This document shows positions 35,787 to 43,940 of a DNA stretch of 46,787 nt, piece after piece (positions within the stretch are counted from its first letter, which is position 1; each line of letters begins with the position of its first letter). Source of the stretch: a virus; IMG/VR virus record IMGVR_UViG_3300024999_000161, positions 1-46,787 of that record, one strand, 5' to 3'. Both the position numbers and the translations under genes were made by a program. A model generated the notes under the pieces. The model had not been told where the DNA came from. It did not search any database and was given only the letters and a program-made list of their open reading frames with translations.

Positions 35787-36149
35787 CTAAATCCCTCCCG
35801 CCCAATTGATTTGCATTGTTGCATTTGCCGACAATTGCAGGTTGTACGCAATATCAGCAATTAGCAAAATATTGAAGGCGTAAAGATTATTTGGCTCTAG
35901 GGCAACTCCGCCATTAAGCTTGTTTAAAACACCGTCAGTTTCTAGTGATAGGACACCTGTTGTATCGGTTGCAACTTGTAGAGTTGTGTTTTGGCAAACT
36001 GTAGATGTGTAGTCTGTAAAGATATCTGTATTAGCAAGCACGGTTATATCTGTTCCTCGTCTTACTAAGCCGCCTACTGTATTCGTATTTACACTTCCGT
36101 CAGGGTTTAGCTTTAGATAGTTTCCTTGTTTGTCCCAAACTGTTGACAT
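35787..36149 (-). CDS. Tail appendage protein with QGNY-DGS motif
   Basis: 120 residues. VWDKQGNYLKLNPDGSVNT, then a beta-rich body ending YNLQLSANATMQINWAGGI. It shares its N-terminal motif with the 34778-35272 protein. It overlaps the upstream gene (36100-36354) by 50 bases in another frame. Confidence 0.55.
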   Translation of the reverse strand: MSTVWDKQGNYLKLNPDGSVNTNTVGGLVRRGTDITVLANTDIFTDYTSTVCQNTTLQVATDTTGVLSLETDGVLNKLNGGVALEPNNLYAFNILLIADIAYNLQLSANATMQINWAGGI

Positions 36150-36354
36150 TTTTAGTCACATCCCTTTTGGGTTTTTCTGCTTTGATTGGTTTAATAATTT
36201 CGGCTACTTGCTCAACAATTGAGCTAATCACTGTATCCATCGCGATCGGACGCAGGGATTCAACCGTTTTGTTGAGTTGTTGTAGTTCTACAAGAATGGC
36301 GAATAGCAGTTTGTTTGTGTCGCCTACGAGATTTTCAGGTTTGATGTTGAACAT
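36100..36354 (-). CDS. Hypothetical tail-region protein
   Basis: 84 residues from the ATG at 36354 with GGAGGTA upstream. MFNIKPENLVGDTNKLLFAI, then LVELQQLNKTVESLRPIAMD form a probable trimeric coiled coil; the tail (PIKAEKPKRDVTKNVNS) is basic. A candidate for a fibre connector. Not recognised. Confidence 0.55.
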   Translation of the reverse strand: MFNIKPENLVGDTNKLLFAILVELQQLNKTVESLRPIAMDTVISSIVEQVAEIIKPIKAEKPKRDVTKNVNSLGQTRKLSKAKP

Positions 36355-36365
36355 ACTTACCTCCA

Positions 36366-36392
36366 AAAGAAAAAGGGAGCAAATGCCCCCTT
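36366..36392 (-). terminator. Intercistronic terminator
   Basis: AAGGGGGC (36392-36385) pairs with GCTCCCTT (36380-36373) around ATTT, followed by TTTTTC, on the minus strand. Confidence 0.75.
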
Positions 36393-36395
36393 AGA

Positions 36396-36779
36396 TTAAG
36401 CGTCACCTGACACTCTGACGAAATCTGTGCCATTACCCATGACGATAGCTGTTTTCCCATTGGCAACTGCTATGCCTGTTTCGCCAGCCGCTTTAATCGT
36501 GACGATTTGACCTGTTGCATTAGAGAGTATATAGACCTTGCCGACTGTTGGGGTTGCGACTGCTGCACAACCTGCATCGGAGGTTCCAGTTGCAGTTAGG
36601 ATGTTGGCGTTCATTTCTGCTGCTGTTAAGGCCCAATCGACATGACCAGTTCCATAACTGTGAGTTGCTACGCCAAGGGTGAGAACGGGGGCTGTTAGGG
36701 TTTTGTTGGATAGGGTTTGGGTTTCGCTAGGGAGTACGACTGGTTCTTGTACGCCAGATGAGTTTGCTGTGTGTAGCAT
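36396..36779 (-). CDS. Fibre-like virion protein
   Basis: 127 residues, ATG with GGAGGTG upstream. It opens MLHTANSSGVQEPVVLPSET then QTLSNKTLTAPVLTLGVA, the 'LSNKTLTAP' motif of phage fibre and head-fibre shafts. The remainder is a beta-rich small domain (GKVYILSNATGQIVTIKA). A capsid fibre or short tail fibre; it lies between the capsid and tail genes. Confidence 0.65.
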   Translation of the reverse strand: MLHTANSSGVQEPVVLPSETQTLSNKTLTAPVLTLGVATHSYGTGHVDWALTAAEMNANILTATGTSDAGCAAVATPTVGKVYILSNATGQIVTIKAAGETGIAVANGKTAIVMGNGTDFVRVSGDA

Positions 36780-36798
36780 GATGCACCTCCATAAAATA

Positions 36799-36821
36799 AA
36801 AGCACCCCTATTGGAGTGCTT
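36799..36821 (-). terminator. Terminator of the HNH homing gene
   Basis: AAGCACTCC (36821-36813) pairs with GGGGTGCTT (36807-36799) with one mismatch, followed by TTATTTT, overlapping the last codons of the HNH gene. Confidence 0.7.
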
Positions 36822-37776
36822 TTTGTTGTTCGTTGTATTCAGTTCTACTGTATTTCGTCCATGCGTATCCTGCCGCCTTGCGACATTCGGCGTTGTGGTA
36901 TTTCACTTTTCCTCTTTTGAAACGAGATAAGGATACAGTGAATTCAATTCCGCAATGTTCGCAGTTTAGGGTTACGGTATTCATTTTTGTTTTATAGGCG
37001 TTTTGGCATTCTTTTGAATGAAACTTACCTCGACCGTCCTCAGTCCTAGCATCAGACACTCTAAATTCTATGCCGCAGTTTAGGCATGTTTTTATTGTAT
37101 GTGGAGTTGTATCGAATCTAGGATTATGATGCTTAGTATGGCACGAATCACAGAGAGTCTCAAGGTTATCAAGTTCATTGTTTGGGTGGTCCGTTTGTCC
37201 GGAACCATCTATATGGTGCATGGCTAGGTTCTCAGTCGCACCACATCTTGTACACTTATAACCATCGCGTTCAAGGGCTATGGCCTTGTTGCCAGAAAAA
37301 TAAATATCATCGCGGTATTTTCTTTCTCTTTCCCTGTAAGACTCCTTGTTCTGCTCGCGTTTTCGTCTGTTGTTTTCCCTTGAACGTTCAGGATTACTTA
37401 GTCTCCATTGCTTTGCTTGTTGCTTTTTCTTATCTTTGTTTAAGGAATAATGTCTGTCGCTAACGCATTTTGGGCTACAACAGATTTGTTTGTTTTGAAC
37501 AGGCATAAAGGTTGCTCCGCAAACAACGCATATCCTTTCTGTAAGCTCTATGTTTTTCCTTTTTGCCTTTGCGTCAACTCTGCATTCATCAGAACAGTAA
37601 ACTTGGTCACTTCTTTTTTTGGGAACGAATGACTTATTGCAATGGGGGCAGATTTTTTGTCCGGCATTGAATGCTTCGCGTATTTTGCGCGCTTCCTTAC
37701 GACACTCAACCGAACAATACTTGTCTGCCCCTTTGCAATTAAACAACTTCCCACAATGAAAACAATTAGCTTCCAT
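36808..37776 (-). CDS. HNH homing endonuclease with repeated zinc fingers
   Basis: 322 residues from ATG at 37776 (GGAGGTG upstream); the in-frame ATG at 37791 precedes the expected transcript start. Four or five treble-clef-like fingers: NCFHCGKLFNCKGADKYCSVEC, KICPHCNKSFVPKK and RICVVCGATFMPVQ at the N-terminus, KTCLNCGIEFRVSD and LNCEHCGIEFTVSL at the C-terminus. An HNH core lies between: ERDGYKCTRCGATENLAMHHIDG, then ETLCDSCHTKHHN. The central QAKQWRLSNPERSRENNRRKRE helix is basic. A free-standing homing nuclease inserted in the virion operon, with its own promoter and terminator. Confidence 0.85.
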   Translation of the reverse strand: MEANCFHCGKLFNCKGADKYCSVECRKEARKIREAFNAGQKICPHCNKSFVPKKRSDQVYCSDECRVDAKAKRKNIELTERICVVCGATFMPVQNKQICCSPKCVSDRHYSLNKDKKKQQAKQWRLSNPERSRENNRRKREQNKESYRERERKYRDDIYFSGNKAIALERDGYKCTRCGATENLAMHHIDGSGQTDHPNNELDNLETLCDSCHTKHHNPRFDTTPHTIKTCLNCGIEFRVSDARTEDGRGKFHSKECQNAYKTKMNTVTLNCEHCGIEFTVSLSRFKRGKVKYHNAECRKAAGYAWTKYSRTEYNEQQKALQ

Positions 37777-37795
37777 TAATTTCACCTCCATGGTT

Positions 37796-37824
37796 ATTAT
37801 ACCATTTCGGATTCACTATGTCAA
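37796..37824 (-). promoter_or_regulatory. Consensus promoter of the HNH gene
   Basis: TTGACA (37824-37819), 17-base spacer, TATAAT (37801-37796): a perfect sigma-A promoter on the minus strand. It sits in the gap between the capsid gene and the HNH gene. Confidence 0.9.
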
Positions 37825-37839
37825 GCTAATCGCTTATAT

Positions 37840-38811
37840 TCACGCTGGGATGGAAAATTGAAATGGATGCCACGAAAATGCCCCTGCACTAAACCACATA
37901 AGGGAACCAATTTTCCATACTTGAGTTTCCATATCCTTCCAACTATTTACCTCATATGAGTCTCCGCTTTCAAGTCTATTTACCAATTTTAGGGATTCTT
38001 TTGCTTGCTCAGAGTCGATAACCATCCATGGCTGTCCTGTTTTTCCAGCCTGTTTGCGGAAATTTTTCCACACAATCAACTTCATTGAGCCGTAGAAAAT
38101 GTTAGGATTATTATCGGCAGTATCCACCTTGCCCATGCCCCCAATAATCTCAATGGCTTTTTGGCGCAGAGCCGTAGGCACTACTAAACAGTCTGGCTGG
38201 AGATTCCCGTCCTTACCATTTTCTTCCTTTAAGTCGAACATCTTTTGGCAAACCAGCTCAAGATTGGCCTCGTTTAGCTCTAGTGCCTCAAGGTTGTCCT
38301 GAGTGGATTCATAGTTAGCTGACGTGTGGGCATTGGACGCAATAGGCAGCCCATTAGCAACATTCGTCCAATTCAAGTTAACCCCATTAATCGCATAACT
38401 CGCTTGGTCGGCATTTGTAAAAATACCGGCACACGCATTTTCCCTAAGTCTAGCGGCTGCCAAGGCAAATTTGCCTTGGTCAGTTTTGAGATTCACTAAT
38501 TTAGCATTCGACAAAAGAAAACGGTCGTAAGCCATGCCACTTTGCCAAATTATGGGAGTCCACACTTTGGAATTTCCTTCCTTTTGTGTTCCGTATGTGA
38601 ATTCTCCACCCCATTGAGTAAACTCAGGTGCTCCAACCATTTCACTGATGGCCTCCGTTGCATTGTCCGATTGAATCTCATCAAACAACATTGGAATCAT
38701 GGAATCCTTGATGGCATCAAGGTATTTATCTTGCCAATAGGCCATCAGTGGGTTTTCATATAAACCTACCATCTTCTGAAAATTACCACTATCTTGAATC
38801 AATACACCCAT
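37840..38811 (-). CDS. Major capsid protein
   Basis: 323 residues, ATG with GAGGTG upstream. It opens MGVLIQDSGNFQKMVGLYENP and contains MIPMLFDEIQSDNATEAIS, ASNAHTSANYESTQDNLEAL, QPDCLVVPTALRQKAIEII and DNNPNIFYGSMKLIVWKNF. The 'PTALR...A' block, the central loop and the C-terminal strands fit an HK97-fold major head protein of the Mu gpT-like type. Position after scaffold and decoration genes supports this. Confidence 0.85.
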   Translation of the reverse strand: MGVLIQDSGNFQKMVGLYENPLMAYWQDKYLDAIKDSMIPMLFDEIQSDNATEAISEMVGAPEFTQWGGEFTYGTQKEGNSKVWTPIIWQSGMAYDRFLLSNAKLVNLKTDQGKFALAAARLRENACAGIFTNADQASYAINGVNLNWTNVANGLPIASNAHTSANYESTQDNLEALELNEANLELVCQKMFDLKEENGKDGNLQPDCLVVPTALRQKAIEIIGGMGKVDTADNNPNIFYGSMKLIVWKNFRKQAGKTGQPWMVIDSEQAKESLKLVNRLESGDSYEVNSWKDMETQVWKIGSLMWFSAGAFSWHPFQFSIPA

Positions 38812-38832
38812 TTCAATACACCTCTTCTTTCA

Positions 38833-39252
38833 TTACGCTTGGCAAATGTTCTTGCCAGCAATCATTTGTACTTTCAAATTTGTGGCATCCTTCTTCAAAA
38901 TCCGTAAATGCCCACCGGTAACAGTCGCACTCGCCACATTAGCACCGTTCGCATCCAACACAGCCAACTTCAATCCAGGTAAGAATGTAGCAGCCGCCGT
39001 TCCTGTGTAATCAGCCTCAATGATATCCCCAGGCTTAACCAACTCCATCACGGCCAGAACATCCGTCCCTGCATCAGCCGCCTTAACGCAAACAGCCTCA
39101 ATCGCCGCTGTTGCCGCCGATTTTGTCCAGCGATTTGAAGACAGGTAATAGCCACTTCCTACTACAGCCGCCTCAGAGTCAGTCATATAAATGTCCTCCA
39201 CGAATTTGCCATGGTAGTTCCCAAGGATACTACCGATAATTTTTAACGCCAT
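38833..39252 (-). CDS. Head decoration/stabilising protein
   Basis: 139 residues, ATG with AAGGAG upstream. MALKIIGSILGNYHGKFVED, then GSGYYLSSNRWTKSAATAAI and DIIEADYTGTAAATFLPGLK. Ala/Thr/Val-rich and beta-rich, as in capsid decoration proteins. Encoded between the scaffold and the major capsid genes, the usual place. Confidence 0.65.
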   Translation of the reverse strand: MALKIIGSILGNYHGKFVEDIYMTDSEAAVVGSGYYLSSNRWTKSAATAAIEAVCVKAADAGTDVLAVMELVKPGDIIEADYTGTAAATFLPGLKLAVLDANGANVASATVTGGHLRILKKDATNLKVQMIAGKNICQA

Positions 39253-39266
39253 GGTTCACACTCTCC

Positions 39267-40145
39267 TTATTTCTTTAAATACTTAGCCTCTTTCTTCCGA
39301 GCCTCAGCCTCCGTATAACCCATCGCTTTCCAGACGCGCATCTTCTCGGCAGAGACTTCAACCTCTTTACCCTGTACCTGATTCCCACTCTTTTCTGTCC
39401 CCAAATGAGCTTTACTTCCGATATTGCGAATTGCCCCTTGCGCCCCTTCCTCCTTAGCTCTTTGGCGAATCTCAGCGCGATTAACAGCCTCATAAGCTTC
39501 TAAAAGGGTCATCCCTCTATACGCCTTCTCCTTAATAGCATCAAAGTTCGGTAACGCTTGCATATCCGCTAATGTCTTTACCTTCAAATCTGGATACTCG
39601 TCTGCTAACTCCTTAATCTCAGCGTTAATTGCAGCTTGGCCCTGCTGCGCTTTTGCCGCCTTGATATCGGGATGATTCGCAACGAGTTCATTAATTAGGT
39701 CAGGGTCAACGCCCTTTGCTTTGTACTCTTCCTTTTGTAAAGCAGCCTCAAATTCCTCAACCGTGTTAATTCCATGAGACTTGCCATATTGCGCGGCAAC
39801 ATCAGCATCAGAGTAGACTCCATATTCCTTGCCGTATTTACGAGCAATCTCTTGGTCACGCCTACGTTGTGTCTCTAGGTCTGCCGCTCGCCTTTCAGCC
39901 GCTTCAGCTTTACGCCTCATTTCAGCAAAGGCGGCATTTTGCTCAGGAGTTTGTCTTGTCTGAGTAGCGACCTCAGTACCACCTTGGGTTCCTTCTTGGG
40001 TTCCCTCGGTTCCGGTTTCGCCTCCGGTTAACTCTCCTGTTTGTGTTCCTTCGGTTCCTGTGTCTGTGGAGGCGGCGGCCCCTCCGATTGCGCCATCTTC
40101 ATCCATCATTGGACGTAGGGTTTTTAGATTGAAAATGTTAAACAC
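39267..40145 (-). CDS. Head scaffolding protein
   Basis: About 292 residues from the GTG at 40145, preceded by GGGAGA. A Gly/Thr/Glu-rich N-terminal region with repeated 'TEGTQ' (TDTGTEGTQTGELTGGETG and on) is followed by a long Ala/Glu/Arg-rich helix (AAFAEMRRKAEAAERRAADL), then helical segments with EFEAALQKEEYKAKGVDPDL, ending in a basic region (ARKKEAKYLKK). Scaffolds have this low-complexity start, coiled-coil body and basic capsid-binding end. Confidence 0.8.
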   Translation of the reverse strand: MFNIFNLKTLRPMMDEDGAIGGAAASTDTGTEGTQTGELTGGETGTEGTQEGTQGGTEVATQTRQTPEQNAAFAEMRRKAEAAERRAADLETQRRRDQEIARKYGKEYGVYSDADVAAQYGKSHGINTVEEFEAALQKEEYKAKGVDPDLINELVANHPDIKAAKAQQGQAAINAEIKELADEYPDLKVKTLADMQALPNFDAIKEKAYRGMTLLEAYEAVNRAEIRQRAKEEGAQGAIRNIGSKAHLGTEKSGNQVQGKEVEVSAEKMRVWKAMGYTEAEARKKEAKYLKK

Positions 40146-40222
40146 GATAATTCTCCCTTTGCGTATCCGTTCGCCAACGTATTGCACCTATTTGGAAGGT
40201 GAACCCTGCCTCAAATTAGGCA

Positions 40223-40252
40223 TAAGAAAAAGGCGACTGGTATTGCCGCCTT
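40223..40252 (-). terminator. Terminator upstream of the scaffold gene
   Basis: AAGGCG (40252-40247) pairs with CGCCTT (40235-40230), loop of 11, followed by TTTTCTTA, minus strand. It may set the ratio between upstream and capsid genes. Confidence 0.65.
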
Positions 40253-40269
40253 AACCGGATGAATTGGAC

Positions 40270-40419
40270 TTATTTGCCGTTGTTGTTGCCTTTCTTAGCG
40301 CGTAGGTCCCCTTGGTTCTTAATTATACGTGTGGCTGGCTTACTGCGCTCCCCTGAAGTCCCGTAGGTAAATGATGCTTTACAGGGCATTGCGCGGTCTA
40401 GGTTTTTTCCGTTTGCCAT
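40270..40419 (-). CDS. Small basic protein
   Basis: 49 residues from the ATG at 40419 with GGGAGGTGAT upstream. MANGKNLDRAMPCKASFTYG, then SGERSKPATRIIKNQGDLR, basic and polar. Not recognised; encoded just before the scaffold gene. Confidence 0.5.
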   Translation of the reverse strand: MANGKNLDRAMPCKASFTYGTSGERSKPATRIIKNQGDLRAKKGNNNGK

Positions 40420-40452
40420 TATGATCACCTCCCTTAACTTAAAGATGGGTAA

Positions 40453-40490
40453 AATAAAAGAGTCACCATTTAGCGACTCGTCAATTGACT
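40453..40490 (-). repeat. Intergenic hairpin repeat, copy A
   Basis: Directly after the stop of the DUF3307 gene the minus strand reads AGTCAATTGACGAGTCGC, then the stem GAGTC/GACTC and TTTTATTTT. It is shared with 40838-40871 and, in its first 16 bases, with 41251-41271. Confidence 0.65.
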
Positions 40491-40814
40491 TTATATTAAG
40501 CAAGTAATAATTTGGACCATGTGTAATGCTTGATCAATCCATAAATCCTTTGTAAGGGCATTTACCTTATCTGGCTTCTGTGCTTTCCACATATCAATAA
40601 TAAAATGACCAATTAATAACATTGCAACTTTCCAATAAGCAAATAATCCAAGGTAAACCAATCCTGCTGATATTGTTCCTGCCCATATGACGGCGTGGCA
40701 GAACAATAAGTAATCATAACTTCCCTTGAACTTGGCGAGGAATTCACCTTGCAGTGGATAATCAGCTACAAAGTGTAACCAGAACAAAACTAGGAATGCG
40801 AATAGATAATCCAT
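40491..40814 (-). CDS. DUF3307-family membrane protein
   Basis: 107 residues, ATG with AAGGTGG upstream. DYLFAFLVLFWLHFVADYPL, then LFCHAVIWAGTISAGLVYL and KVAMLLIGHFIIDMWKAQ: three or four membrane spans with the family motif 'HFVADYPLQ' and 'HFIIDMWK'. DUF3307 proteins are common on phages and mobile elements, function unknown. It may be a lysogeny or superinfection factor. Confidence 0.75.
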   Translation of the reverse strand: MDYLFAFLVLFWLHFVADYPLQGEFLAKFKGSYDYLLFCHAVIWAGTISAGLVYLGLFAYWKVAMLLIGHFIIDMWKAQKPDKVNALTKDLWIDQALHMVQIITCLI

Positions 40815-40837
40815 TCAAATCCACCTTTCTTAACGCA

Positions 40838-40871
40838 TAATAAAAGAGCCTTCTCAGCTCATCGGTTGACT
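40838..40871 (-). repeat. Intergenic hairpin repeat, copy B
   Basis: After the Acb2-like gene's stop the minus strand reads AGTCAACCGATGAGCTG, with stem GAGC/GCTC and TTTTATTAT. It differs from copy A at the YYGAY positions. Confidence 0.6.
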
Positions 40872-41240
40872 TTATTTAATATGTGTTCCCTCGACCCCAC
40901 GTTTTTCTCTCGCCATTGTTCGCTTTCTTAGCCACATCAACGCTTCTTCAAGCTTTGTAATGGCAACTGCGTTATCCCTGCAAGCAAATTCACTTTTTTG
41001 GAAGTGCTCAAGGCGGGTAATAACCATTGCAATTAAATCCTCATTACATACACCGTTGACGCCACATTCTTTGATTGGTCCCTCTTGAAAATGAACCTCC
41101 GCAAGCTTTCGTTCCTCAGTCATCGACATAACCTCAAAATTATGAGGTGCATTGTACTTCATTAACTCTGGAGATTCGTGATATACCGCCGTGTATTTAT
41201 TTGTTAATAAATCATGTTTAAGTTCCATTTTGTCCATCAT
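40872..41240 (-). CDS. Acb2/Tad1-like hairpin domain protein (possible anti-CBASS/Thoeris sponge)
   Basis: 122 residues. The C-terminal region reads [20 protein letters not shown], then [21 protein letters not shown] and [16 protein letters not shown]. The '[28 protein letters not shown]' helical hairpin is the pattern of phage Acb2/Tad1-type sponges, which bind cyclic nucleotides made by CBASS or Thoeris defences. N-terminal: [20 protein letters not shown]. The assignment is from family memory, not a search, so the sponge activity is a hypothesis. Confidence 0.6.
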   Translation of the reverse strand: MMDKMELKHDLLTNKYTAVYHESPELMKYNAPHNFEVMSMTEERKLAEVHFQEGPIKECGVNGVCNEDLIAMVITRLEHFQKSEFACRDNAVAITKLEEALMWLRKRTMAREKRGVEGTHIK

Positions 41241-41250
41241 ACCTTTCTTT

Positions 41251-41271
41251 CTTGACTCATCAGTTGACTAA
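41251..41271 (-). repeat. Intergenic repeat, truncated copy C
   Basis: AGTCAACTGATGAGTC spans the end of the following gene (stop TGA at 41262-41260). It matches the first part of copies A and B but has no second hairpin arm. Confidence 0.5.
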
Positions 41272-41508
41272 CTCATATGTTAATTCGAAAATGTCTGGCT
41301 TACAGGGATAAAACTCGCCACTTACACCCTTGATAATGAAATCGCCACTACTTGCCCTCATGGTTCCTTCTAGCGTGACAATCTCCATGTAATCTTCACC
41401 TACTGGCTCCAAGGCTTTTCCCCCACAGAACTCATGTATGTCTGCTGTGTTTTTCCCATCAAATTGTACTGCCTCAATCACTACGGGTTTTTTACGATAT
41501 TTCGCCAT
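41260..41508 (-). CDS. PGDYG-like small phage protein
   Basis: 82 residues from the ATG at 41508. [20 protein letters not shown], then [20 protein letters not shown] and [19 protein letters not shown]. The '[11 protein letters not shown]' start and the '[21 protein letters not shown]' block are hallmarks of this very common phage family, whose function is unknown. In the accessory stretch between the portal and head genes. Confidence 0.75.
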   Translation of the reverse strand: MAKYRKKPVVIEAVQFDGKNTADIHEFCGGKALEPVGEDYMEIVTLEGTMRASSGDFIIKGVSGEFYPCKPDIFELTYELVN

Positions 41509-41554
41509 TACCTTACCCACCATACCTCTCTAAATTAGCCAAAATCATTTGGTT

Positions 41555-41734
41555 TTACAGTTTTTCACTCAACCATATAATCAAGCTGATATTTTCTTGA
41601 ATCACCTTGATTTCCTTAACACCCAACGTCTGCCCATCGTATCCTTCGTTGATAGAGGCCAACCGCTTGATACTATTAATAATGATGGGATTGAGCGTTT
41701 CTTTCTCAAACACTTTCCACTCTTCCTTATCCAT
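41555..41734 (-). CDS. Small helical protein after the portal gene
   Basis: 59 residues; the ATG lies 8 bases inside the portal gene's end, with GGAGGA upstream. MDKEEWKVFEKETLNPIIIN, then GVKEIKVIQENISLIIWLS. Helical, charged. Possibly a portal or assembly helper; not recognised. Confidence 0.6.
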   Translation of the reverse strand: MDKEEWKVFEKETLNPIIINSIKRLASINEGYDGQTLGVKEIKVIQENISLIIWLSEKL

Positions 41735-43865
41735 CTTGTCCTCCTACAATCTGCTGCAATATAGCAATCTGTTCTTTCTGTGGCCTACTCAAAAACACCT
41801 CCAACTTATCGGGGTCCATCTGTAGCAATAACCTCTGTACAGGCTCTGGAAACTCCTGTAAGGCTTGCAATATCTCAGGAGGTATATTTGCCTCTCCTTG
41901 TGGTTGCTCACCCTCCTGTGGCATCCTAGACTCTCCTACAGTACCTTGTGTCTCTCCTGTTGGTTGCATCTGTGTTAAATCCCGTGGTTGAAGTTGTATT
42001 CCTGCTTTTGCCGCTAATTGAATCTGTCCTGCAATCGGTAAATCCCTAAATGAGATTGATTCAGCAGGTCCTTTTTGTTCTTCCTGCTTAGGTGCTTGTT
42101 GCATCTGTCTAACAATCTGCCCCATCTCATCAATGACACCCTGTAGGTCCGGTACACCAAGTTTGTTAAGCAACTTCAAGAAGGTCAGGTTCCCTGGGTT
42201 TGGCTCGAATCGTCCTTGTCCTGCTAGGTTACTCAATGTGTTGAACACTTCACTTCTCGACTTCATGAATCCACTCTCAGCATTAATCTCAATATCAAAG
42301 TCAGGATAAATGTAGTTGCCCGACATATCCTTGAGCATTGCCAACCTGTCGAACTTCCCATACTGTGCTTTTGGTTGTGGCATAGATGGGTCTGCATTCG
42401 GGTCTTGTAATGGTTCTCCTTTAATTCTGAACGGCCTAGTTTCGTCTACAAAGGCTAAGGCAAAGTCTGCAATCGTTCTGTATATCCTCTTATAAGCAGA
42501 GGCCTTATACGCTGTTTTAAGGGCTACCTTGAAGTTTGCTTGCTCAACATATACCTGAGCTTGCCTGCCACTCGTTACGCCTTGGTCTCGAACGCCTAAC
42601 GCTGAGTTTGTGGCTCCTGTTAAGAGTTGCATCCACTCTTTGAGTTGGTTAATCCACGCTACACCGTCGATGTTGCTGTTCATGTCGATTTCTTTTGTCG
42701 ATTGGTTCGGGTCCTTAACGTAAATCACACTAGAGATAGATGATTCAAGGGCAATCTTTACTTCTTGGCTGTCACAGAGAATCTTCTTATTTCCCTTTAA
42801 GTGCTGTTCCTCATGCTGATAAACCGCTTTTTTGATGGCCTCGTTAATGTCGTGAATATCTTCCATGATGGAGATTCCCCAAAAGGACTTGTCCCTCGGA
42901 ATAAATGGCTGATAAATTAAATCCCAGGACTTTGGAACATAATAGTCAACCTCTTTGCCTTCGTATTCCTCAGTATTGGCAATCTCTCCCTCAATTCTCC
43001 GATGGAAGAACTTTGGTAGATGGCTAATTACTAGGTCACCAGACCACCATAGCTTGCATATGTCGCCTTCTTCATCTCTGTAGGATGTTTCTACGATGGT
43101 GTACTTAGCTAACCCCATTTCCTGATCTCCTGCGTCTTGATCAGAAACGGTTATTCGCTGTGAACCACTCATTTCGTCATACTCATGAAAGAGTTGAGCT
43201 TTATTCTCAAGCACTTCCTTTGTGATATGTGGCCATTTGCGAATAATGTAATTGGCTGTGCGGTTGTTTGGATGATGATAATGCTCCATGTCGTCGATTG
43301 ATGTTGCCCCATGGTTCGGGATAATGTCTTTCGGGTGAGGCATGGAGATTTCTATTTCCCCGACATAACCTGCCTTTTTGACGTTGTTGTTCCAATGGAT
43401 TTTGTGGAAAGCTCCACCAAACTTCATCACCCTACGTTCATTGTGGAGGTTGATTTCTTCAAGGGATGGTTGAGCAGAACGAACCACATACATGACATAG
43501 TTTTTAAGGATTTCAACAGACTCCTCATCATCTTGAGCTATAGCTTTGAAGTCAGGGTCAGGGACATCCAAGCTCACCAAGGATTCTGTTATCATTCGAG
43601 GGAAATTGATAATCGTGCGTGGACTCCTGTTGGAATTGGTTAGCTCATCCTCAACATTTTGGAAGTCCCTACCTGCATTGTATACGCTCTCCCAAGCATC
43701 GAACCTCTTATCCCAGGGTGCCTTAGCTCGTTTATCTGCCTCGAATACAGGTTGCCATTGCTCTATAAGTTCGCGGTCTGCCTCTTCTTGCTCGGCATCG
43801 ACTACCATTTCTTTTTTGCCCATGATTTTACCAGCCACCTTTTTCGCCTTAGTTAGTAGCGACAT
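41727..43865 (-). CDS. Portal protein
   Basis: 712 residues, ATG with GAGAGGTG upstream. It contains VYNAGRDFQNVEDELTNSNR, YVPKSWDLIYQPFIPRDKSF, QLKEWMQLLTGATNSALGVR then GVTSGRQAQVYVEQANFK; the last ~130 residues are Gln/Pro/Glu-rich. The length, the central GATN...GRQAQ region and the place right after the terminase gene identify a portal of the P22-like size class. It forms the dodecameric ring at the head vertex. Confidence 0.85.
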   Translation of the reverse strand: MSLLTKAKKVAGKIMGKKEMVVDAEQEEADRELIEQWQPVFEADKRAKAPWDKRFDAWESVYNAGRDFQNVEDELTNSNRSPRTIINFPRMITESLVSLDVPDPDFKAIAQDDEESVEILKNYVMYVVRSAQPSLEEINLHNERRVMKFGGAFHKIHWNNNVKKAGYVGEIEISMPHPKDIIPNHGATSIDDMEHYHHPNNRTANYIIRKWPHITKEVLENKAQLFHEYDEMSGSQRITVSDQDAGDQEMGLAKYTIVETSYRDEEGDICKLWWSGDLVISHLPKFFHRRIEGEIANTEEYEGKEVDYYVPKSWDLIYQPFIPRDKSFWGISIMEDIHDINEAIKKAVYQHEEQHLKGNKKILCDSQEVKIALESSISSVIYVKDPNQSTKEIDMNSNIDGVAWINQLKEWMQLLTGATNSALGVRDQGVTSGRQAQVYVEQANFKVALKTAYKASAYKRIYRTIADFALAFVDETRPFRIKGEPLQDPNADPSMPQPKAQYGKFDRLAMLKDMSGNYIYPDFDIEINAESGFMKSRSEVFNTLSNLAGQGRFEPNPGNLTFLKLLNKLGVPDLQGVIDEMGQIVRQMQQAPKQEEQKGPAESISFRDLPIAGQIQLAAKAGIQLQPRDLTQMQPTGETQGTVGESRMPQEGEQPQGEANIPPEILQALQEFPEPVQRLLLQMDPDKLEVFLSRPQKEQIAILQQIVGGQDG

Positions 43866-43940
43866 TGTTTCACCTCTCTTTAGACATAAAAAATCCGAGG
43901 TCGTTCAAAACGTCCACGGTGTTCTGGTTTTCTAATGAAG

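Noticed and set aside
41251-41275. CTGATGAG motif resembling a hammerhead ribozyme core
   Set aside because: The second conserved core (GAAA after a closed stem II) and a cleavage-site stem are missing, and the other two copies read CCGATGAG and TTGACGAG. It is better explained as an intergenic hairpin repeat.
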